This document shows, in pieces, positions 34,919 through 47,084 of a stretch of 64,000 nucleotides of DNA (the first letter of the stretch is position 1; every line of letters starts with the position of its first letter). The stretch lies in the NCBI GenBank assembly GCA_030035585.1, contig CM057469.1, forward strand, positions 112,818,650 to 112,882,649. The letters run 5' to 3'. Both the position numbers and the translations under genes were made by a program. Under the pieces are notes generated by a model that ran no database searches, was not told the DNA's origin, and saw nothing but the letters and a program-made list of their open reading frames with translations. This DNA comes from Dugong dugon. Lineage: Eukaryota; Chordata; Mammalia; Sirenia; Dugongidae.

Positions 34919-35939
34919 AAAAGTAACATACCTATTCCTCGGCCGCAGTTGTTCCCAGAATTGTCTCTAATTCTTTTGAATTTGGCATGTGGTGTCTCTG
35001 AAGGGTGGATGACAGCAGTCTTAACCAATTGTAATGGGAACTGTTTGCTGAAAATGGAAATGACAGTGATATAACAAATTCGACCACCTCAGTCTTGACA
35101 CACAGAGACAGCTTTTCGGAAACTGAGATTTTATTATGAAATAATAACTAAATCACTGTTGTGCACATTTTGCCAGTCCATGAAATATGTCAGTTTTTTT
35201 TTTCAGAAAGTCACCATGAAATCAGCACAAATTTTCTATGAAAAAATGGACCACTGCCAAGATTAGAGTTAGGATTGCTTGAGGCATTTTATCTGTGCTG
35301 CTCTAATTAAATGTTTCTTGCCAGAAGAAAAAGCTTTCATTACTTTTTACAACTAATTCCATTGCTGTGTGGCCTGGACATAAGAGGTGAGCTGGAGAAC
35401 AAATAGGAAATACAGTTCTGTGAGGTCATGTTGCTCTTTTAGTTAGGATCTTGTAACTGTAAATAAAGAGGGCTTGACTTTAATAAACCTTAATTTAAAG
35501 GAAAGAACCTGTCTTATGTAGTTATAACCCAGCATGACTCGTGTGTTTTCACTTCCCCCATACAATTTGTTTTATCCAACACGGGCTTCTTTCAGCTTTC
35601 CTATACTCAAAACTAACTACTTTCGCCGCAGACGTGGTTGCACTCTCTGCAGTGTGCCGAGACAGACATTTGACGTTAAGAAAGGTGTGGAATTACTGCT
35701 CTCACCAACCATGGGAAGCAATTGAGAGATCAATCCATTCATACATCTTTAAATTCAGGTGGAATCACAAATCCCGACTTACTTTTGATTCAGGAGCTTT
35801 TTATATTTAAAAAATTTCAAGCTATTTATATTTGTTTTTTTTAGACTAAAAATCATCTGGAAAGGGTGGCAGTAGCTTGCACATATTAATTAAATTACCT
35901 AGTAAATTAGGCATTTAACTATTTTTAAAAATTATCATC
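34919..35939. other. unassigned stretch of 1.0 kb
   Basis: Nothing recognised. Two overlapping plus frames at 35534-35810 have no motif. Confidence 0.35.
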
Positions 35940-36260
35940 TGGGTACAAACATAATAAATACATATTCAGCATTCAGGCAGAAATATTTATGTGCATGAGA
36001 AAATGTTCACCTTGTATTGTGAGGTGAAAAGAAACACAGCTTTGAAAATATATGGAGAGCATTTTTGTGAGTCCATTTTTATACATTCCTACATATGAAT
36101 TGATAGCGAACTGGGACAATAAATACTAACAAGTGGAAATGCTTTTCTCTGGGGGATGGAATTGTGGGTGATTTTTAAACCTTTCTCTTTTCTGTTCATT
36201 TGTATTTCCAAATGTTTCTGTAATAAACATGCATTACCTGTGTCCAAAACGTAAAAAGAA
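35940..36260 (+). mobile_element. ancient L1 3'UTR
   Basis: Sense: gaagctttgaaaata-type start, then tgcttttctctgggggatgg, tgtgggtgatttttaaacc, ttccaaatgtttctgtaat and aacatgcattacctg, the tail of an old L1. Confidence 0.7.
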
Positions 36261-37009
36261 GAGAAAATTATATATTAATGCAGATATTTTAAAGCATTTC
36301 TAATTTAACTTCACTTGCTGCTAGCAATTTCATGTCATTTGGCTTGGCTCACTGAACTTCTCAAGCGATACCAGGCTGTTTATATTAGAGAGTACTACAA
36401 ATTGGATAACCAAAAATCTCTTAGAGAGAGCTCATAAAATGACATGGTTGGATGGAAACCTGAACAGATGGGCTAACTCTACCTTGTGCTATATTAACCT
36501 CACCGTTGTCAGACTTGTGGCCAATAACACACTGAAAAAGTACACTTCTAAAAATAAGTTGCTGAAATGGAAGATGGCTAAGCAATTTGATCTCTGAGTG
36601 GAACTTGGGGGACAGGCACTTGTTGAAATGTTTCATTCCTATTAAGACCATTTCTTTATGATTATGGAAATACTTGAGCATCAGAGGAGTTCTGGAAAGA
36701 TGAACTCTAATGGGGGATGAGGGAACAGCATACCAGCATGTTTCCAAGCAGCCTGACTGGCGTCGGTATATCACACTGAGACTAGTGTAAGTGGTGCCTC
36801 ATTGTGTGTATGATGATGAGAAGCAAAAGGAGAGTGGAGTTGTAATTGGCCAATAAAAGGAATAACACTGTTTCCTGATCTTTTAAATGTTCCAATCACT
36901 AGCAGGAAAGCTCTGGCAAAAATACACACATAGTACTGTAGAAAAACTATTTCTGCTCTCTCTAGAGAGGTTAGAGCTTAGTATTGAGTGATCTACCTGA
37001 ATCCTGAAT
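36261..37009. other. unassigned stretch
   Basis: Not recognised. A 117-codon minus-strand frame (36421-36774) has no known domain, and I do not call it a gene. Confidence 0.4.
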
Positions 37010-37201
37010 CCAAAACCAGTTGCTGTCAAGTCAGCTCCAACTTATGGAGACACCATGTGTGTCAGATTAGAACTATACTCCAGAGGGTTTTCAGTGGCAG
37101 ATTTTTCAGAACTAAATAGCTTGGTCTTTCTTCTGAGGTGCCTCTAGGTGGGCTTAAACCTCCAACCTTCCACTGAGCTCATTTGCACCATCCAGGGACT
37201 C
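37010..37201 (-). mobile_element. AFROSINE, long form
   Basis: Inverted: ctgtcaagtcagctccaac tail, gaggtgcctctaggtgg body, head accatccagggactc. Confidence 0.88.
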
Positions 37202-37439
37202 TGAATCATGCATAGAAGACACTAATTTAAAGCCATTCAAGGTCAACATTTAAAGCAAAACTGTGAGTAAGAATAGAAATCTACAACATTTTGAAATACT
37301 TCTTTCAAATAACCCTAGTTAGCGGCCCATCCAATGCCAAGAGAGATCTAAAGATCATTTAATAACGACAGAAGAAAGACCGGCATTTCCATTTTGAACA
37401 GTGAGGGGGATATAGAATCTGTGTTGGATACGCTGTCAG

Positions 37440-37590
37440 ATAGCCAGGTTTCTAGCCACAAATCTGTCATTAACTAGATTTATGACTGTGAAAGTATCAT
37501 GTATGCTCTTTGAGACTCTCTGCCCTCTTGTGAAAAAATAATGGGGCTAAATAGATAAAACCCAAGGGTCTTCCCAATAGTATGATTCTA
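37440..37590 (-). mobile_element. probable MIR, antisense
   Basis: Inverted order: aaatctgtcattaactag, ctgtgaaagtatcatg, ttgagactctctgccctcttg, aataatggggctaaatagat. Diverged. Confidence 0.45.
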
Positions 37591-38246
37591 TAATAAGCCT
37601 ACATTTTATAATTAGTTATTTCAAATTGAATTTGCCTAGAAGGAAATTGTTCTACAGAAGATGAAACTGAAATGATATATTTGCAAGCCTGTTTCTTCAG
37701 GGCTCTTTGCAAATTTAATATTCAGTCAGATAAAATAGAATGAGTTATAAGAGGTCAGGTTAGAGTCTTTGGTTTGAAGCGTAATTAAAGAAATGACCCT
37801 TCTTTCAGTCACACTTTATGTTTAGTTATTGGTGTAGGCGGACGTGGGCTTAGACTCCCAAGCTCTGGTTAATGACTCAGCTCTATCCAACTCTATTCTG
37901 CTTTTTCCTGCCCAAAATAAGACCTGTCTCCAAATGACTAATTTGACATTATTCTTAGTGAGACTCCAGTGAGGATTATCTGGAATTCATTTAAGTTCAT
38001 AATTGAATTCCTCATTTAATCCAGAATCAAAATCATTAGTCACATTAAGCATGAAGCAATACCACAAACTGATGATGGGTTTCTTAGAGGAGATGATTTG
38101 AACACCAGTTCCCAGACCATTCTTGGGAACTTTTTTAGGTGGTCTTCTCAACTTGGAGTTTATGGTTCTAAGGAATTTCAAGATTTCGATTTTATGACTA
38201 CGAAGACTTATTTTGTTACTGAAAAACTGACCAACATGTCTAAAAC
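37591..38246. other. unassigned stretch
   Basis: Nothing recognised. Confidence 0.35.
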
Positions 38247-38398
38247 AACTCAAAATCTGTTGCCATCCCGTCTATTCCAACTCTTAGGACAGAGAAGAAC
38301 TGCTGCATAGGGCTTCCAAAGAGTGGCTGGTAGATTTGGTCTGCTGACCTTTTTGGTTAACAGACATAGCTCTTAACCACTGTGCAACCAGGACTCCA
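38247..38398 (-). mobile_element. AFROSINE, short form
   Basis: Inverted, with a small deletion in the tail (the tagtgaccctat part is missing). Head gcaaccaggactcc. Confidence 0.9.
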
Positions 38399-38599
38399 AA
38401 ATAACTATGAAGGTTGATAAATACCAAAAAAAATATATAGTGGTTCCAATATTCAATCATCCTACTTAAATATTAGCTATTAATAACAAACTATGAAGTT
38501 AGTGAGAAAAATGAGAAGGTAAGTATTAGACTTTCAAAAGAAGAAAATAAAATAATCTTTGCAGAGATAATTAAAATCATGGGTGTTTATTTGGTATTA

Positions 38600-39036
38600 A
38601 AATAGTAGAACGTATATGTTACATACTATGGAATATTATTCAGCCACAAAGAGAAATGAAGTCCTGATACATGTTACAACATGGATGAATCTTGCAAATA
38701 TTAGGCTGCATGAAATGAGTCAGTCACACAAGGACACGTATTATATGACCCCACTTACGTGAAATATCCAGAATAAGCAAGTGTATAGAGATCAAAGTTT
38801 ATTAGTGGTTACTAGAAGTCAGTAGGAGGGAGGAGGAAGGAAGACACAATGCAGAAGAGCACTGAGCACCCGTTAACAGTGATAGAAAAATTCAGGAACG
38901 GTTAACGGTGATGACTGAACACCAGGACGAACACATTTAATGTCACCGAACTGAATATGTGAAGATTGTTGAAACTGCAAATGTTTTGTTACCTATATAT
39001 TTACCACACTTAAAAAAAAAAAAAAAAAAAAAAACA
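38600..39036 (+). mobile_element. L1 3'UTR (L1MB/L1MC type) with poly(A)
   Basis: Sense: atactatggaatattattcagc, acatgttacaacatggatg, gcatgaaatgagtcagtcac, tattatatgaccccactta and ttgttacctatatatttacc, then a tract of about 24 A at 39011-39034. It is 5'-truncated, with no TSD identified by eye. Confidence 0.85.
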
Positions 39037-39414
39037 GAAGTAGTAGTGTTGCTGGGCTTACTAAGGGAAAATTAACTGAAGGCCCGAGAAAGTAGACTCA
39101 AAGACTGTAAGGAAGGACAGTGTGTGTTACTATGTGTAAACATGATTTAAAAATTCCATCAATTTAGAAGTGGTAGTGAGAAGTGGAAGTAGGGTTTGCA
39201 GATCACAGAAGAAGAGGGTTCTTGCTGGCAGATATTTCTAACAGAGAAGTCACAATTTTCTTTTCCAAACAGGAGAAGACAAGGTTTTGTTTTTGTTTTT
39301 TTGCTGATAACAGAGCAAAATTACTAGGATTTTCCTTCAAATTGTATATTTTTTAAAATGTGGTTAAAGGAAGAGCAAACAAGATTTATCACTGAACAAT
39401 CTGCAAAGCCCCGC
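39037..39414. other. unassigned stretch
   Basis: Nothing recognised between the L1 poly(A) and the RTE start. Confidence 0.35.
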
Positions 39415-39712
39415 CCATCTGTCAATTTGTTGCACTGTGGTGGCTTGTGTGTTGCTGTGATGCTGGAAGCTATGCCACTGGTATTTCAAATACCAGCAGG
39501 GTTACCTATGGTGGACAGGTTTCAGCTGATCTTCTAGACTAAGTAGACTAGAAAGAAGGACCTGGTAGAAAAAATTTGCCCTTGAAAATCTTATGAATAG
39601 CAGTGGAACATTATCTGGTATACTGCTGGAAGATGAGCCCCTCAGGTAGGAAGGCACTCAAAATAAGACTGAGGAAGAGCTGTCTCCTCAATGTAGAGTC
39701 GACCTTAATGAC

Positions 39713-40150
39713 ATGGATGGATTCAAGCTTTCAGGACCTTCATCTACTGATGTGTCACAACTCAAAGTGAGAAGAAACAGCTGCAAACATCCATTAACAA
39801 TCAGAACATGGAATGTACGAAGTATGAATCTAAGAAAATTGGAAGTCATCAAAAATGAAATGGAATGCATAAAGATCAATATCCTAGGTATCAGTGACCT
39901 GAAACGGAATGGTATTCGCCATTTTGAATCAGGTAATCATATGGTCTACTATGCCAGGAATGACAAATTGAAGAGAAATAACGTTGCATTCATCATCAAA
40001 AACAACATTTCAAGGTCTATCCTGAGGTACAATGTTGTCAGTGAGAGGATAATACACACACACCTACAAGGAAGATCAGTTAATATGACTATTATTCAAA
40101 TTTACTCACCAAACTCTAATGCCAAAAATGAGGTAATTGAAGATTTTTGA
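39713..40150 (+). pseudogene. RTE endonuclease domain fragment
   Basis: A 145-codon frame. From about residue 29 it reads TIRTWNVRSMN, followed by an ILGISDLKRNG segment (about residues 58-68) and IIQIYSPNSNAKNE near the end. In active APE-type endonucleases the ISELK motif carries the catalytic Glu; here the residue is Asp. A stop codon at 40148-40150 ends the frame well before the end of the domain. Product would be a truncated nuclease, inactive by inference. Confidence 0.88.
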
Positions 40151-41379
40151 CAAGTTCTGCAGTCTGAAATAGATCAAACATGCCATCAAGATGCATTGAT
40201 AATTACTTGTGTTTGGAATGTGAAAGTTGATACAGAGAAGGATCAATAGTGGAAAATACGGCCTTGGTGATAGAAACGACACTGGAGATTCCATGATAGG
40301 TTTCTGCAAGACATATGACTTCTTCATTGCAAACAACTTTTTTCAACAACGTAAACGGTGACTGTACATGTGGACCTTGCCAGATGGAATACGCAGGAAT
40401 CAAATCGACTACGTCTGTGGAAAGAGACAATGGAAAAGCTCAGTATCGTCAGTCAGAACAAGGCCAGGGGCCGGCTGCCGAACAGACCATCAATTGCTCA
40501 TATGCAAGTTCAAGTGGAAGCTAAAGAAAGTTAGAACAAGTCCATGAGAACCAAAATATGGCCTTGAGTATATCCCACCTGAATTTAGAGACCATCTCAA
40601 GAATAGATTTGACTCATTGAATACTAATGACTGAAGCCCAGACTAGTTGTGTAATGACATCAAGGACATCATACATGAAGAAAGAAAAAGGTCATTAAAA
40701 AGACAGGAAAGAAAGAAAAGACCAAAATGGATATCAGAAGAGACTCTGAAACTTGCTCTTCAACATAAAATAGGTAAAGCGAAAGGAAGAAATGATAAAG
40801 TAAAAAAACTGAGAAGATTTCAAAGGGCAGCTGGAGAAGACAAAGTATTATAATGAAATGTACGAAGACCTGGAGCTAGAAAATCAAAAAAGAAGAATAC
40901 GCTCAGCATTTCTCAGACTGAAAGAACTGAAGGAAAAAGATTTGGTCCTTGAGTTGCAGTAATGAAGGATTCTACAGGGAAAATATTGAACAACACAGGA
41001 AGCATCAAAAGAAGATGAAAGGAATACCCAGAGCCATTGTATCAAAAAGAATTTGTTGATGTTCAACCATTTCAGAAGGTAGCATATGATCAAGAACCAA
41101 TGGTATTAAAGGTAAAGCCCAAGCTACACTGAAGGCATTGGTGAAAAACAAAGCTCCAGGATTGACGGAATACCAATTGAGATGTTTCAACAAATGGATG
41201 CAGAGCTGGAAGTGCTCACTTGTCTATGCCAAGAAATTTCGAAGACAGCTTCCTGGCCAAGCGACTGGAAACAATTCATATTTGTGCCCATTCCAAAGAA
41301 TATTGATCTAACAGAATGGGGAAATTATTGAACAATATCATTAATATCACACAGAAAATTTTGCTGAAGATCATTCAGA

Positions 41380-42150
41380 AGCAGTTGCAGCAGTACGTCA
41401 ACAGGAAATTGTCAGAAGTTCAAGCCTGATTCAGAAGAGGACGTGGAACGAGGGCTATTATTGCTTATGACAGATGGATCTTGGCTGAAAGCAGAGAACA
41501 CCAGAAAGATGTTTACTTGTGTTTTATTGACTGTGCAAAGGCATTTGACTGTGTGGATCATGAAAAATTATAGACAATTCTGCAAAGAATGAGAATTCCA
41601 GAGTACTCACATATGCTCATGAGGAACCTGTACATAGACCAAGAGGCAGTCATTTGAACAGAACAAGGGAATACTACATGGTTTTAAGTCAAGAAAGGTG
41701 TGAGTCAGGGTTGTATCCTTTCACTATACTTATTCAGTCTGTATGCTGAGCAAATAATCCAAGAAGCTGGACTATATGAAGAAGAATGAGGCATCAGGAT
41801 TGGAGGAAGACTCATTAATAACCTGCGATATGCAGATGACACAACCTTGCTTGCTGAAAGTAAAGAGGACTTGAAGCACTTACTGTTAAAGATCAAAAGA
41901 CTACAGCCTTCAGTATGGATTGCACCTCGGCATAAAGAAAACGAAAATCCTCACAACTGGACCAATAAGCAGCATTATGATAAATGGAGAAAAGATTGAA
42001 ATTGTCAAGTATTCATTTTACCTGGATCCTCAATCAATGCCTATGGGAGCAGTGGTCAGGAAATCAAAGGATGAGTTGCACTGGGCAAATCTGATGCAAA
42101 ACCCTTCTTTAAATGTTGAAATGCAAACTTATCACTTTGAGAACTAAGGT
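41380..42150 (+). pseudogene. RTE reverse transcriptase fragment
   Basis: Broken frames covering the RT core. The block FIDCAKAFDCVDHEK is readable near 41520-41566 and the YADD box with TTLLAESKEDLKHL lies at 41829-41885, after which a frameshift leads into the 75-codon frame at 41920-42147 with the GIKKTKILTTG segment. The catalytic YADD is intact, but the frame around it is not open. Confidence 0.88.
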
Positions 42151-42600
42151 GCGCCTGATCCGAGCCATGGTATTTTCAATCACCTCATATGTATGCGGAA
42201 GCTGTGCAATGAAAAGAGAAGACTAAAGAAGAATTGATGCCTTTGAATTATGGTGTTGGTGAAGAATATTGAATATACCACAGACTGCCAGAAGAATGAA
42301 TTAAGTTTGTCTTGGAAGAAGTACTGCCAGAAGCCTCCTTAGATGGAAGGATGGTGAAACTTTGTCTCATGAACTCTGGACATGTTATCATAAGGGACAA
42401 GTCCCTAGGGAAGGACATCATGCTTAGTAGAGTCAGCAAAAGAGAGGAAGACTCTCAACAAGATGGATTGACACAGTGGCTGCAACAATGGGTTCAAGCA
42501 TAACGATTGTGAGGATGGTGTAGGACTGGGCAGCATCATTGTACATAGGTTTGCTAAGAGTCGGAACAAATTCCATGGCACCTAACATCAACAATAACAA

Positions 42601-43055
42601 ATCTGCAAGGAAAAAATAGAAGATAACGACTGAATTGAGAAATCATAAAACACTGACAGACGAATTAGTGCTTAAATCTAGAATAGGTTGACAGGGTCTA
42701 TAAATTAAGATTAGCTAGATGGACAGCTTGAAGAACACAGGTACAAAGGAACATCCTAAATTTTGTAGGGGAACATACTTAAATCTCCAAGTATTATATT
42801 CATTTGATAAAAACCACATTTTTTTTTTTTTTATTCTTTGTTCAAGTGAATGGTTTAAGGAAAATTCTGGGTATAGTGGATATCTAGATATATCTTTATT
42901 TCAGGGAATTTGTCCCACTGTTACTTACTTCAACAGGAATACTCCTGAGATTACCAACTTTGACCGACAGGAATTATAGGAATACAGTTTTACTCCCAAA
43001 TATTTGAGTAAGCAGTACAATTCTAAAAGCATTTCCATCCAACCTACACTGTTTT
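42601..43055. other. unassigned stretch
   Basis: Nothing recognised. T run at 42820-42833. Confidence 0.35.
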
Positions 43056-43955
43056 TAAATTTAATTTATTCTTGTTTATTTATTTATTATTGTACTTTAG
43101 ATAAGATTTACAGAACATATAAGCTTCTCATTAAATAATTGTTATACATATTGTTTTGTAACATTGGTAGACAACCCCATGACATGTTACCACTCTCCCC
43201 TTCCAGGCCTTGGTTCACTGTTACCAGCTTTCCTGTCCCCTCCTGCCTTATAGTCATTGCCCCTGGGCTGCTGTGCCTTTTAGTCTCATTTTGTTTTATG
43301 AGCATGTCTAATCTTTGGCTGAAGGGTGAACCTCAGGAGTGACTTCATTACTGAGCTAAAATGGTATCCGGATGCCATACTCTTGAGATTTTGCCAGTCT
43401 CTGTCAGACCAGTAAGTCTGGTCTTTTTTTGTGAATTAGAATTATGTTCTGCATTTTTCTCCAGCTCTGTCTAGGACCCTCTATTATGATCCCTGTCAGA
43501 GCAGTCGGTAGTGGTAGCTGGGCACCGTCTAGTTGTGCTGAACTCAGTCTGGTGGAGGCTGTAGTACTTGTGGTCCAGCAGTCATTTGGACTAATCTTTC
43601 TCTTGTGTCTTTGGTTTTCTTCATTCTCCCTTGCTCCAGATGGGATGAGACCAGTGGAGTATACTAGATGGCCGCTCACAAGCTTTTAAGACCCCAGATG
43701 CTACTTACCAAAGTAGAACGTAGAACATTTTCTTTATAAACTATGTTATGCCAGTTGAGCTAGATGTTCCCCAAGACCATGGTCCCCATAGCCCTCAATC
43801 CAGTAATTCAGTCCCTCAGGGAGTTTGGATGTGTCTATGTAGCTTCCATGATCTTACCTTGGACAAGTTGTGCTAGTTTTCCCTGTATTGTGTCCTGTCT
43901 TACCCTTCACCACATCCAACCTCTTTTTGTCTGCTAAGCACTTTGTATGTGGCTG
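43056..43955 (-). mobile_element. 5'-truncated L1 3' end
   Basis: About 900 bp of the same L1 lineage as 52576-61154, inverted. T-rich 3' end at about 43056-43094, shared blocks gacaaccccatgacatgtt, ttccccaagaccatgg, gggagtttggatgtgtc, and a break at about 43955 in the region that in the longer copy lies at 53440. Confidence 0.9.
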
Positions 43956-43959
43956 TCAA

Positions 43960-44320
43960 ATTCCATAAACTTTATTTACAGATTCAATAATTACACAATT
44001 CTAGCACCAGTTGCTTCAAGTCGATTACAACTCATGATGACCCCATGCGTGTCAGAGTAGAACTGTGCTCCACAGGGGTTTCAGTGCTGATTTTTTTGAA
44101 AGCAGATGACCAGGCCTTTTTTCCAAGGCACCTCTGGGTGGACTCGAACCTCCAACCTTTCAGTTAGCTGCTGAAAGTTAACCATTTGTAGCACTCAGGG
44201 ACTCCCAGGGGTTAAATGACTTCAGAGTCATAGAGATAGAAAATAGCTAAGTAGAGTCTCAAACCTAATCAGCTTGATTCTAAAGCACATACTCTATCCA
44301 TGTCATACCATTCTATTGCC
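43960..44320 (+). mobile_element. probable MIR split by an AFROSINE
   Basis: After the SINE, ggttaaatgacttcagagtc, tagctaagtagagtctcaaacc and cttgattctaaagca match the MIR 3' half. The few bases before the SINE are consistent but weak. Confidence 0.5.
44003..44207 (-). mobile_element. AFROSINE, long form
   Basis: Inverted: cttcaagtcgattacaactc tail, ccaaggcacctctgggtgg body, head cactcagggactcc. Confidence 0.9.
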
Positions 44321-44401
44321 ACAGTCAAGACTATGTAAAGGATTGATGACAGATGTGGAAACTCCCTATCTTCTAATTACGCTTTATTGGGAAAACTTAG
44401 T

Positions 44402-44607
44402 GGAGTCCCTGGGTGGTACAAATGGTTAATGCACTCAGCTGCTAACCTAAAGATTGGAGGTTCAGGTCCACACTGAGGCACCTTGGAAGAAAGCCTGGTA
44501 ATCTACTTCTGAAAAAATCAGCCATTGAAGACCTTATGGAGCACAGTTCTACCCTGACACATGTGGAGTCGTCATGAGTCAGAATCTACTCAACAACTGG
44601 TACTAGT
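44402..44607 (+). mobile_element. AFROSINE, long form (member of an inverted pair)
   Basis: Sense: tggagtccctgggtggtac, ggttcaggtccacactgagg, gcctggtaatctacttc, cattgaagaccttatgg, gtcgtcatgagtcagaat. It ends three bases before the next, oppositely oriented copy. Confidence 0.92.
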
Positions 44608-44610
44608 AGG

Positions 44611-44824
44611 AAACAAACAAACAAAGACAAACCTGTTGCCGTTGAGAAGATTCCAACTCAGCAATTCTACAAGACAGAGTAGAACTACCCCATAGAGTTC
44701 CAAGGCTGTAATTGTTATGGAAGCAGACTGTCACATCTTCCTTACACAGTGCAGCTGGGGGGTTCAAATTGCTGACCTTTCAGTTAGCAGCCCAGTGCTT
44801 AACCACTGCACTACCAGAGGTCCT
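44611..44824 (-). mobile_element. AFROSINE, intermediate form (member of an inverted pair)
   Basis: (AAAC)n tail abuts the tail of the preceding sense copy. Body block ctgtaattgttatggaagcag present, head actaccagaggtcctt. Confidence 0.92.
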
Positions 44825-45533
44825 TGGTAATAGTAGTAGGTAGGGAGAATTAATATATGGAGAAAGACTGAAACAAATCAAATTTCTGCTTTGAAGAGCT
44901 TTAACATTCTAGCCCTTTAGAAGGTCTAAGACAAGACTGTGAAGTGACCCGGTTCATTTAAGTTCTTAATTTTCCTCCCAGTTTCATTTCATCTTTCCAA
45001 TCCTAGACTTCTGGTCCCCCAAGAGGACTTGCACTCTTGATTAGTTGTTAAGCCAGACAGTAACCAACAGTTTGGATGTTGTTAGCTGCTCAATGTGTTT
45101 TACTTTACGAGATTTCTGAAGTCCTAAACCATTTAAAACTCCAAAGGGAAAACCTGAGAGTAAAGACCCACTTTAGTCTTCTTGGAAACAGTATTTTAGA
45201 GCAGGGGGTGGGGTGGGGGGATCTTCCCAGAACTTCTTACATCCCATTGTGGAGGACATCGGCAAGGTAAACCCATCACTAACGTGGTGCTTAGGTTGGG
45301 CACAAAGCATCTTTTTGCCATTCTTGAAAACTTTATGAAATCTGTGAGCCTGTGTTTTTCCCAGACAGCATTCTCTTTACAGCTTTAAAAAATGAATTTC
45401 TGTGTGCGTACGTCCTCCTTGAAAGTATTTTCAGTTGATGTACCAACCCAGGAGAAGAGGTAGAAGCTTTTAACTTCTACGTCAGTGAAAGAAAGAAAAC
45501 GAAAGGTTTTCGAGCAAGACAATTTCTACATAG
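44825..45533. other. unassigned stretch
   Basis: Nothing recognised. A short G-rich run at 45207-45220 (gggggtggggtggggg). Confidence 0.35.
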
Positions 45534-45538
45534 GCCCG

Positions 45539-45953
45539 TGTCTTAGTTATCTAGTACTGCTATAACAGAAATAGCACAAATGAATGGCTTTAACAAACAG
45601 AAATTTATTTTCTCACAGTTTGCTAGTCCAGAAGTCCAAATTCAGGGTGCTAGCTCTAGGGGAAGGCTTTCTCTCTCTGTTGACTCTGGAGGAAAGTCCT
45701 TGTCTCTTTTAGTTTCTGATCCTGGATAAATTTCATGTGACTTGGCATCTCTCTTCCCCCATCTCTTGTATTCTCCCTTGCTTGTTTAATCTCCTTCATA
45801 CTTCGAGAGAGATTGACTCAAAATACACCCTACAGTCATCCTGCCTAATTAACATAACAAAGACAACACATTCCCAAATGGGATTATAGACACAGGTGTA
45901 GAAGTTAGGATTTACAACATATATTTTGGGGGGATACAGTTAAATTCATAATA
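45539..45953 (-). mobile_element. 3' LTR of the MaLR provirus
   Basis: Reads tgtcttagttatctagtac at the plus-strand left end (the LTR 3' end inverted). The complement of an aataaa signal lies at about 45604-45609. The LTR 5' end is near 45953 (cataata). It shares the tggctttaacaaacagaaatt block with the copy at 48110. Confidence 0.87.
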
Positions 45954-46589
45954 TTTCACCCTTTGACCCCTAAAATTCATGTCCTTGCCACATGCAAAGC
46001 ACATTCACCCTATCACATTGTTCCAAAAGTTTTAAATCAACTCTAAGTTCAAATTCTTATCTTCTGAATCATCTAAATCATATATGGATGAGACTTTAGG
46101 CGTATTCCATCCTGGGGCAAAATTCCTTTTTATCTGTGAACCTGTGAAATCTAGATAACAAGTTATCTGTTTCCAAACTACAATGGTGGAACAGGCACAA
46201 AGCAGACATTTCCATAACAAATGGGAGAAATTGGAGGAAAAAAGGGGCAATGGGTACCAAGAAGTCCAAAACCTAGCAGAACACATTATGTTATCTCTCA
46301 AGGCCTAAAAATAATCGTCTGTTCTCTGAGACCATCTGGGCAACGACCCTGCCCACCAGGCTTTGGGTGTTGGCCATGCTTTCTGAATTCTGGCTGGAGA
46401 CCCCTTGACCACAGGTTTCAGCCCCACCATCCAGGTCTACTGGGTTGGCAACTCTGCTCCCTTGACTCTGGGGGGCCCCATTCTCCTAGTCCATCTGAGT
46501 GGAGACCCTATCCTCTTGGTCCCAGCAGGCCCTGTTCTTCTGCCCATTGGGCATAGCAGCCCCACCCCCTCAGCTTTGGGACATGACCC

Positions 46590-47084
46590 TGTCATGGATT
46601 GAATTGTGTCAACTTGGCTGGGCTTTGACTCCCAGTATTGTGTGATGGTCCATCATCTTGTTGTCTGATGTGTGTTGTAAATCCTGCCTCTATGATGTTA
46701 ATGAGGCAGGATTAGAGGCAGTTATGTTAATGAGGCAGGATTCAATCTACAAGATTAGGTTGCGTCTTAAGTCAATCTCTTCTGTTATATAAAAGAAAGA
46801 AGCCAGCAGAGAGACTGAGTGACCTCATTATCACCAAGCAAGAAGAGCCAGAAGCATGCATGGCCTTTGAAACTCAGGGTGCCTGCTCTGAGAAGCTCCT
46901 AGACCAGGGAAGATTGATGACAAGGACCTTCCACCAGAGTTGACAGAGAAAGAAAATCTTCTCCTAGAGCTGATACCCTGAATTTGGACTTCTAGCCTCC
47001 TAGACTGTGAGAGAATAAATTTCTCTTTGTTAAAGCCATCCACTTGTGGTATTTCTGTTATAGCAGCACTAGATGACTAAGACA
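46590..47084 (+). mobile_element. solo LTR, ERVL-MaLR, inserted in the provirus
   Basis: TG...CA termini (tgtcatggattg ... gactaagaca), 495 bp. A TATA-like tatataaaag lies at 46786-46795 and an aataaa polyadenylation signal at 47014-47019. The 5 bases before are gaccc and after gtccc, a target duplication with one mismatch. It is a younger type than the provirus it entered. Confidence 0.93.

Larger units (their letters stand above)
39415..42600 (+). mobile_element. near full-length RTE/BovB-like LINE
   Basis: About 3.2 kb, close to the expected length of an RTE element. It has the 5' leader shared with 16913 and 6975 (inverted), the endonuclease frame at 39713-40150, broken middle frames at 40315-40853, the RT core at about 41400-42110 and a 3' end with gtcggaacaaattccatggc and an AAC/AAT-rich tail. 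Multiple stops and frameshifts separate these parts, so it is inactive. Enzymes of such elements nick DNA and reverse transcribe from the 3' end. It is the likely donor type for AFROSINE and for the deletion derivatives. Confidence 0.94.

Noticed and set aside
36421-36774. 117-codon minus frame outside known repeats
   Set aside because: No domain, no splice-site context or codon bias visible, and length is possible by chance in 64 kb.
46221-46602. 111-codon proline-rich plus-strand frame
   Set aside because: It lies antisense in the MaLR internal region and runs into the solo LTR; its composition is a by-product.
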